Source: Chloroflexi bacterium RBG_16_68_14
GTDB lineage: Bacteria > Chloroflexota > Dehalococcoidia > DSTF01 > RBG-16-68-14
Assembly (NCBI GenBank): GCA_001796995.1
Contig: MGOB01000101.1
Span: 4,004 to 12,101, forward strand
DNA: 8,098 nucleotides
Direction of reading: 5' to 3'
Made by a program: the position numbers and the translations under genes
Part shown: positions 4,719-8,098 of the stretch, piece after piece
How positions within the stretch are numbered: position 1 is the stretch's first letter
How the letters are laid out: each line of letters opens with the position of its first letter
The notes under the pieces: model-generated
What the model was told of the DNA's origin: nothing
What the model saw: only the letters and a program-made list of their open reading frames with translations
Databases searched by the model: none

Positions 4719-6122
4719 TTGGCTGTAGTCAGAGAGCAGATGGGATTGGGGCTGCCATACGACGTCAACGGCAAGGCCGAACTTCGCGACGCTGCTGCCG
4801 CTGAGAACAAGTTGCTCCCTGTTCATCGATGGGTGCCGTGGATTGCAGGGTTCTCGGCGCAGTTTGTCGAAGATGCCATTGAGGCGTATCTCCCCAAGCA
4901 GGGCCGGCGCCGTCAGCGAGTGCTGGATCCCTTCGCAGGCGTAGGGACCACCCTGGTCGAGGCGCTCAAGGCCGGGTGCCATGCAGTCGGCTATGAGATC
5001 AACGCCTTCGCCGCACTGGCGGCGCGAGCGAAGGTACATTGTATTGATGTCAGGCCAGCGTCCTTCGCAGTCGAAGTCGACATCTTCCGGTCTGCTATGG
5101 CGCGCTTCGAATCGGAGATCGACCGGCGATGGGCCGAGGGCGGCCCGGAAGCTATGGCAGGGGTCCTTGACACGCTGCGTGCTGGTAGTCCGGCGGGCTT
5201 TCGCAGTCGGATACCGTTCTTCAGTCCACCTGTCGAGGCCAAGTTCCTCTCTGCCTTGGGCCACACAGCGCCGCTTGCGGAGCCACACCGCGCGCTGTTC
5301 CGCGCGGCTCTCGGGGCCACGATGATCTCGTTTTCTAACTACAGTTACGAACCTAGCTTGTCCTCGCGACCCGGGGCGGGCAAAGCGCTCATCGAGAACG
5401 CATCTGTCACGTTACCGGTATGCCGGAAACTCGATGCCATGCTGGAGGACATAGCGTGGGCTGACGCAAACTACGGGACCATCTGGAGGCGACAGCAGCG
5501 CGAAATAGTCTCTGGCTCCTATTTCAACTCCGCCCTGGGGAGAGGCACAGTTTCCCTCCTGATAACCTCGCCGCCCTATATGAACAACTACCACTACGTT
5601 AGAAATACCCGCCCGCAGCTATACTGGCTTGGTCTCATACAGGGTCCTGATGACCTCCGGAACTACGAGCAGGAGAGTTTCGGCAAGTTCTGGCAAACGG
5701 TGCGCCAGGCGGGCGCTATCGACCTTGCTTTTGACTTCCCTGCTCTTGCTGTGGAGATCGCTCGATTACGTGCCTACAGTGTCGAGCGGGGCCAGTACGG
5801 GGGGCCTGGGTGGGCCAACTACGTGGCCACGTACTTCAATGATTGCAGCCGCTTCATACAACTGACCAAACGTCAGCTAAGGCCGGGGGCGCGCGCAATT
5901 ATCGTGGTCGGCAATTCGATCATCCAGGGGATCGAGTTTCAGGTAGATCAGCTATTGGCCGAGCTCGCCGAGCGACAGGGTTTGACCGTGGAAGAGGTGC
6001 GCCTGGTGCGGAAGAAGCGCGTCGGTAACAGCATCATCAATTCATCGGTCAGAAATGGTCGAGAGGATGGCTTCACACATAAGACCCGGCTCTACGACGC
6101 TGCTGTGATTCTTCGAGCCTAG
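4719..6122 (+). CDS. SPPY-type amino DNA methyltransferase (N4-cytosine or N6-adenine)
   Basis: A 467-residue S-adenosylmethionine-dependent DNA methyltransferase, most likely the protective half of a type II restriction-modification pair. Motif I, VLDPFAGVGTTLVEALKAG (68-86), binds the cofactor and is followed by GYEINAFAALAARAK. Motif IV, TSPPY (283-287), is the catalytic loop of exocyclic-amino methyltransferases, and SPPY is commonest in N4-cytosine enzymes though also seen in some N6-adenine ones. The PCQ and ENV motifs of C5-cytosine enzymes are absent. Motif I precedes motif IV with about 200 residues between them, room for target recognition; a second conserved-looking block is RKKRVGNSIINSS near the end. 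The start is TTG 4719, chosen because AGGAG (4708-4712) lies six bases before it; the next ATG (4740) has no such site. The sequence is less GC-rich than padR and dinB. Base and specificity are inferred only. Confidence 0.88.
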   Translation: MAVVREQMGLGLPYDVNGKAELRDAAAAENKLLPVHRWVPWIAGFSAQFVEDAIEAYLPKQGRRRQRVLDPFAGVGTTLVEALKAGCHAVGYEINAFAALAARAKVHCIDVRPASFAVEVDIFRSAMARFESEIDRRWAEGGPEAMAGVLDTLRAGSPAGFRSRIPFFSPPVEAKFLSALGHTAPLAEPHRALFRAALGATMISFSNYSYEPSLSSRPGAGKALIENASVTLPVCRKLDAMLEDIAWADANYGTIWRRQQREIVSGSYFNSALGRGTVSLLITSPPYMNNYHYVRNTRPQLYWLGLIQGPDDLRNYEQESFGKFWQTVRQAGAIDLAFDFPALAVEIARLRAYSVERGQYGGPGWANYVATYFNDCSRFIQLTKRQLRPGARAIIVVGNSIIQGIEFQVDQLLAELAERQGLTVEEVRLVRKKRVGNSIINSSVRNGREDGFTHKTRLYDAAVILRA

Positions 6123-6550
6123 GTGTTCTTTGGGGGATACGTGATGTCCCATTGGCTCTTCCTGATCCCTGGCCGACCACGCCCCGGCACATGACTGCCA
6201 AAGCCGCTTTTCTGCCAAAGCGGCGAATAATGCTGGATAAGGGCATCCTCCGCGGCGCGAACGAACCAGTCCCCATCGATCGTTAGGAACCGACAAGACA
6301 CCTCTGATACCTCGATGTTTTGTCGGCTTGTTATCTTGCGATAGTGCTCGGCGAGCCGTCGAGCTAGGGTCGTATTGAGGGCCTTGCCTGCATACACCAG
6401 TTTCCCCCTGTGATACAGGGCATACACTCCCTTCCTCGAAGGCGCAACTTCGGGTGTCAACGGGTGCTCAGGGCTGGCCTCAAACTTCTCGATAAGTTGC
6501 TGGTTGTAGGCCTTGTCGAACTCGAAGAAAAACTGGTGTTGGTCGCACAT
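6119..6550 (-). CDS. Eco29kI-family GIY-YIG restriction endonuclease
   Basis: A 143-residue GIY-YIG nuclease of the Eco29kI type, which cuts double-stranded DNA at a specific site as part of a restriction system. GVYALY (41-46) and VYAGKA (52-57) are the two signature strands. RRLAEH supplies Arg65 and His69 and AEDALI supplies Glu101, matching Eco29kI Y49, Y76, R104, H108 and E142 as I remember them. The family tail PLWx...GFGxHxPGxGR...SxWDxxxP follows. Oddly, the Asn of PLWN (N154 in Eco29kI) is Gln113 here. Eco29kI itself is near 214 residues, so this is a short member. The frame stays open to ATG 6658, but that extension lacks family features and overlaps the dinB promoter; ATG 6550 is preferred. 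A TAGAAT (6573-6568, minus strand) just before it could be a -10 box, and no clear ribosome binding site is seen, which suggests weak expression. It converges on the methyltransferase and their stop codons overlap. Confidence 0.85.
   Translation of the reverse strand: MCDQHQFFFEFDKAYNQQLIEKFEASPEHPLTPEVAPSRKGVYALYHRGKLVYAGKALNTTLARRLAEHYRKITSRQNIEVSEVSCRFLTIDGDWFVRAAEDALIQHYSPLWQKSGFGSHVPGRGRPGIRKSQWDITYPPKNT
6195..6221. repeat. Direct repeat of CTGCCAAAGC inside the nuclease gene
   Basis: CTGCCAAAGC occurs at 6195-6204 and again at 6212-6221, a 17-base period. On the coding strand it is GCTTTGGCAG, read once as part of P-L-W-Q and once, in another frame, as part of G-F-G-S. Both places carry a residue unlike the family's usual PLWN and GFGN. 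Confidence 0.7.
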
Positions 6551-6618
6551 AGCAGGCTTCGGTGGCCATTCTAGCACCGGGAACCCCGGCGAGACATTGC
6601 CGTCTGTCAAAGAGCAGC

Positions 6619-6648
6619 TTGACACCTCAGTCGTCCACCTTGTATGAT
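6619..6648 (+). promoter_or_regulatory. Strong sigma-70-type promoter of dinB
   Basis: A consensus TTGACA (6619-6624), an 18-base spacer and TATGAT (6643-6648, five of six positions) make this the best-formed promoter in the window. Transcription would begin near 6655, about 26 bases before the dinB start. Confidence 0.7.
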
Positions 6649-6650
6649 TA

Positions 6651-6662
6651 GAACACATATTC
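6651..6662. promoter_or_regulatory. LexA-like (SOS) box candidate
   Basis: GAACACATATTC is one base from the Gram-positive-type LexA site GAAC-N4-GTTC, and sits in a wider dyad TAGAA-N6-TTCTA (6649-6664). It covers the expected transcription start immediately after the -10 box of dinB, a classic SOS gene, where a bound repressor would block initiation. Confidence 0.45.
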
Positions 6663-6680
6663 TATTCTCGAGGCGCGCTG

Positions 6681-7967
6681 GTGGCTCCTGCCCGCATGAT
6701 CCTGCACGTCGATCTGGATGCTTTCTTCGTGGCGGTGGAGCAGGCGCGCGACCCGGCCCTGCGGGGCAAGCCGGTCATCGTGGGCGGCGATCCCGACGGC
6801 CGGGGCGTGGTCGCGACGGCCTCCTACGAGGCGCGCGTCTACGGCATCTACTCCGGCATGGCGCTCGGCCTCGCCCGCCGCCTCTGCCCGCAGGCGGTCT
6901 TCGTGCGCGGCGACTTCCACGAGTACGAGCGGGTCTCCCAGCGCTTCCACCGCATCCTGCGCGACTACTCCCCCCTGGTAGAGCCGATGGGGCTGGACGA
7001 GGCGTTCTTGGATCTCACCGGCTGCGAGCCCATCATCCAGGCGCGCTGCGGGCTGCGCCCCGGGGCGCAGCCGGAGGAGATGGCGCGGGTGGCGGGCGAG
7101 GCGATCCGCCGGCGGGTGCGGGAGGAGCTGGCGGTGACCGCCTCGGTGGGCATCGCCGGCGGGAAGTCGGTGGCCAAGGTGGCCTCGGACGCGGCGAAGC
7201 CGGACGGGCTGCTGGCGGTGCCGGCGGGCTCGGAGGCGGCCTTCCTGGCGCCCCGGCCGGTGCGCCACCTGCCCGGCGTGGGGCCCAAGGCAGAGGCGGC
7301 GCTGGCGCGCCTGGGTGTGCGCACCCTGGGCCAGCTCGCGGCGCTGCCCCCCTCCCGGCTGCGCGCCCTCTTCGGCAAGTGGGGGCCGCTGCTGGGCGAG
7401 CGGGCGCGGGGCATCGATCCCACGCCCGTCGCCTGGGAGCGGGAGCCGGCCAAGTCGGTCAGCCGCGCGGGCACCTACGCCCGGGACATCGACGACGTCT
7501 CGGTGCTGCGGGCGTCGCTGCGCGGCTACGCCGAGAGCGTGGGGGCGGAGCTCAGGCGCCTCGGGCGCCGGGCGCGCTGCGTCTCCCTCAAGCTGCGCTA
7601 CGGCGACTTCACCACCATCAGCCGCAGCCGGACGCTCGGGCGCCCCACCTGCGCCGACGAGGTGCTCTATCGGACGGCGGCCGGGCTGCTGGAGACGGCG
7701 CTGGCGCGGGACGGGCGGGCGGTGCGCCTTATCGGGCTGGGCGCCTCGCAACTGGTGGACGACGCGGTGCAGCTCGGGCTCTTCGACCGGCGCCCGCTGG
7801 CCGCCGAGGCGCTGCTGCGCAGCATCGACCGCCTGCGCGAGAAGTATGGCTACCGCTGCCTCCAGACCGGCCTCACCTTCTTCGACCCCTACGTGAGCTC
7901 GCCGGACTGGGAGCCGTACCGGCGCATGGGCCTCTCGTCCCAGGTGGGGCTGGGAGTTGGGAGCTAG
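6681..7967 (+). CDS. dinB: DNA polymerase IV (Y-family translesion polymerase)
   Basis: A 428-residue Y-family polymerase that copies damaged DNA with low fidelity during the SOS response. The palm motif HVDLDAFF (9-16) gives metal ligands Asp11 and Asp13 and steric-gate Phe16; GLDEAFLD (104-111) gives Asp106 and Glu107. SVGIAGGKSVAKVASDAAKP (155-174) and the HLPGVGPKAEAAL helix-hairpin-helix (196-208) are typical. The little-finger domain follows (about 250-360). QLGLF (364-368) matches the beta-clamp-binding motif, although about 60 residues still follow it. GTG 6681 is chosen because GAGG (6670-6673) precedes it by seven bases; ATG 6696 (MILHVDLDAFF) is the alternative and would lose five non-conserved residues. 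The last eight or nine residues (QVGLGVGS) are read from a tandem heptamer repeat. GC is near 80% in places, far above the restriction genes before it. Confidence 0.96.
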   Translation: MAPARMILHVDLDAFFVAVEQARDPALRGKPVIVGGDPDGRGVVATASYEARVYGIYSGMALGLARRLCPQAVFVRGDFHEYERVSQRFHRILRDYSPLVEPMGLDEAFLDLTGCEPIIQARCGLRPGAQPEEMARVAGEAIRRRVREELAVTASVGIAGGKSVAKVASDAAKPDGLLAVPAGSEAAFLAPRPVRHLPGVGPKAEAALARLGVRTLGQLAALPPSRLRALFGKWGPLLGERARGIDPTPVAWEREPAKSVSRAGTYARDIDDVSVLRASLRGYAESVGAELRRLGRRARCVSLKLRYGDFTTISRSRTLGRPTCADEVLYRTAAGLLETALARDGRAVRLIGLGASQLVDDAVQLGLFDRRPLAAEALLRSIDRLREKYGYRCLQTGLTFFDPYVSSPDWEPYRRMGLSSQVGLGVGS

Positions 7968-7994
7968 AAGCTCGACGCTGGAAGCTCAACGTTC
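7946..7994 (+). repeat. Degenerate heptamer tandem repeat across the dinB stop codon
   Basis: Seven successive 7-base units, GGGGCTG, GGAGTTG, GGAGCTA, GAAGCTC, GACGCTG, GAAGCTC, AACGTTC, follow the pattern G-R-A-G-C-T-N. The dinB stop TAG (7965-7967) spans the third and fourth units. The remaining 100 bases of the window hold a 10-bp palindrome GCGGCGCCGC (8041-8050) and no gene I can support. Confidence 0.6.
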
Positions 7995-8098
7995 GACTGG
8001 ACTGGCGGCGCGTTGCCATGTTGGCGGATAATAGAGGCTGGCGGCGCCGCTCGCCGGCCAGCTATGTCTGTTCCAGCGCTTGACTTGATGGCAGTGCT

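Noticed and set aside
6551..6658. 36-residue N-terminal extension of the nuclease from ATG 6658
   Set aside because: It has no family features or ribosome binding site and would place the dinB promoter inside the coding sequence. It cannot be excluded fully because Eco29kI itself is longer.
6644..8083. Long second reading frame (479 codons) across dinB
   Set aside because: It is Gly/Arg/Ala-rich low-complexity sequence expected from an alternative frame of very GC-rich DNA, while the dinB frame has all polymerase motifs.
8080..8098. TTGACT near the right edge as a -35 box
   Set aside because: The -10 region would fall outside the window, so there is nothing to support it.
1..8098. CRISPR array, tRNA or rRNA genes
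   Set aside because: No regularly spaced repeats and no tRNA or rRNA signatures were seen on either strand.

Overview
This is a high-GC bacterial chromosome segment with ordinary, well-spaced genes and several non-coding elements. The organism cannot be named from 8 kb. GC-rich codon use, a multi-PAS/GAF LuxR-type regulator, a DUF3870-like protein, and a dispersed repeat built on a CTGAGCGAAGCGAAGGGTCTC-type core all fit Chloroflexota or a similar GC-rich Gram-positive-like lineage. That assignment is inference.

Left part (1-3400). A truncated excisionase-type DNA-binding gene leaves the window on the minus strand. Its upstream region holds a dyad operator candidate and a textbook G-quadruplex motif. 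A large one-component regulator follows on the plus strand (PAS-PAS-GAF-PAS-LuxR HTH, start probably GTG 378), with a perfect 17-bp dyad over its promoter. Two palindromic repeats of the REP/MITE sort fill most of 2399-2638. A small DUF3870-like gene (2846-3220) comes next, then about 360 bases with no conventional gene. These hold a foldable RNA domain, a strong Rho-independent terminator with a competing hairpin, and a hairpin that would hide a Shine-Dalgarno sequence.

Middle part (3579-4228). A 21-codon, very basic reading frame with an excellent ribosome binding site overlaps the start of a PadR-family repressor gene by ATGA.

Right part (4402-6550). A lower-GC island looks like a type II restriction-modification module: a 104-residue protein of unknown function, an SPPY-type amino DNA methyltransferase starting at TTG, and a convergent Eco29kI-family GIY-YIG restriction endonuclease. 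The last two genes share a CTAG at their stop codons. CCGCGG, the Eco29kI site, occurs only twice by eye in the window, both times inside the module, although the DNA is very GC-rich. The nuclease has Gln where the family has its active-site Asn. The island is followed by dinB (DNA polymerase IV) with a good promoter and a LexA-like site, ending in a degenerate heptamer tandem repeat.

The most interesting items are the restriction module (mixed pairing, unknown third gene, altered nuclease active site, depleted recognition site) and the possible two-level RNA control region ahead of padR.
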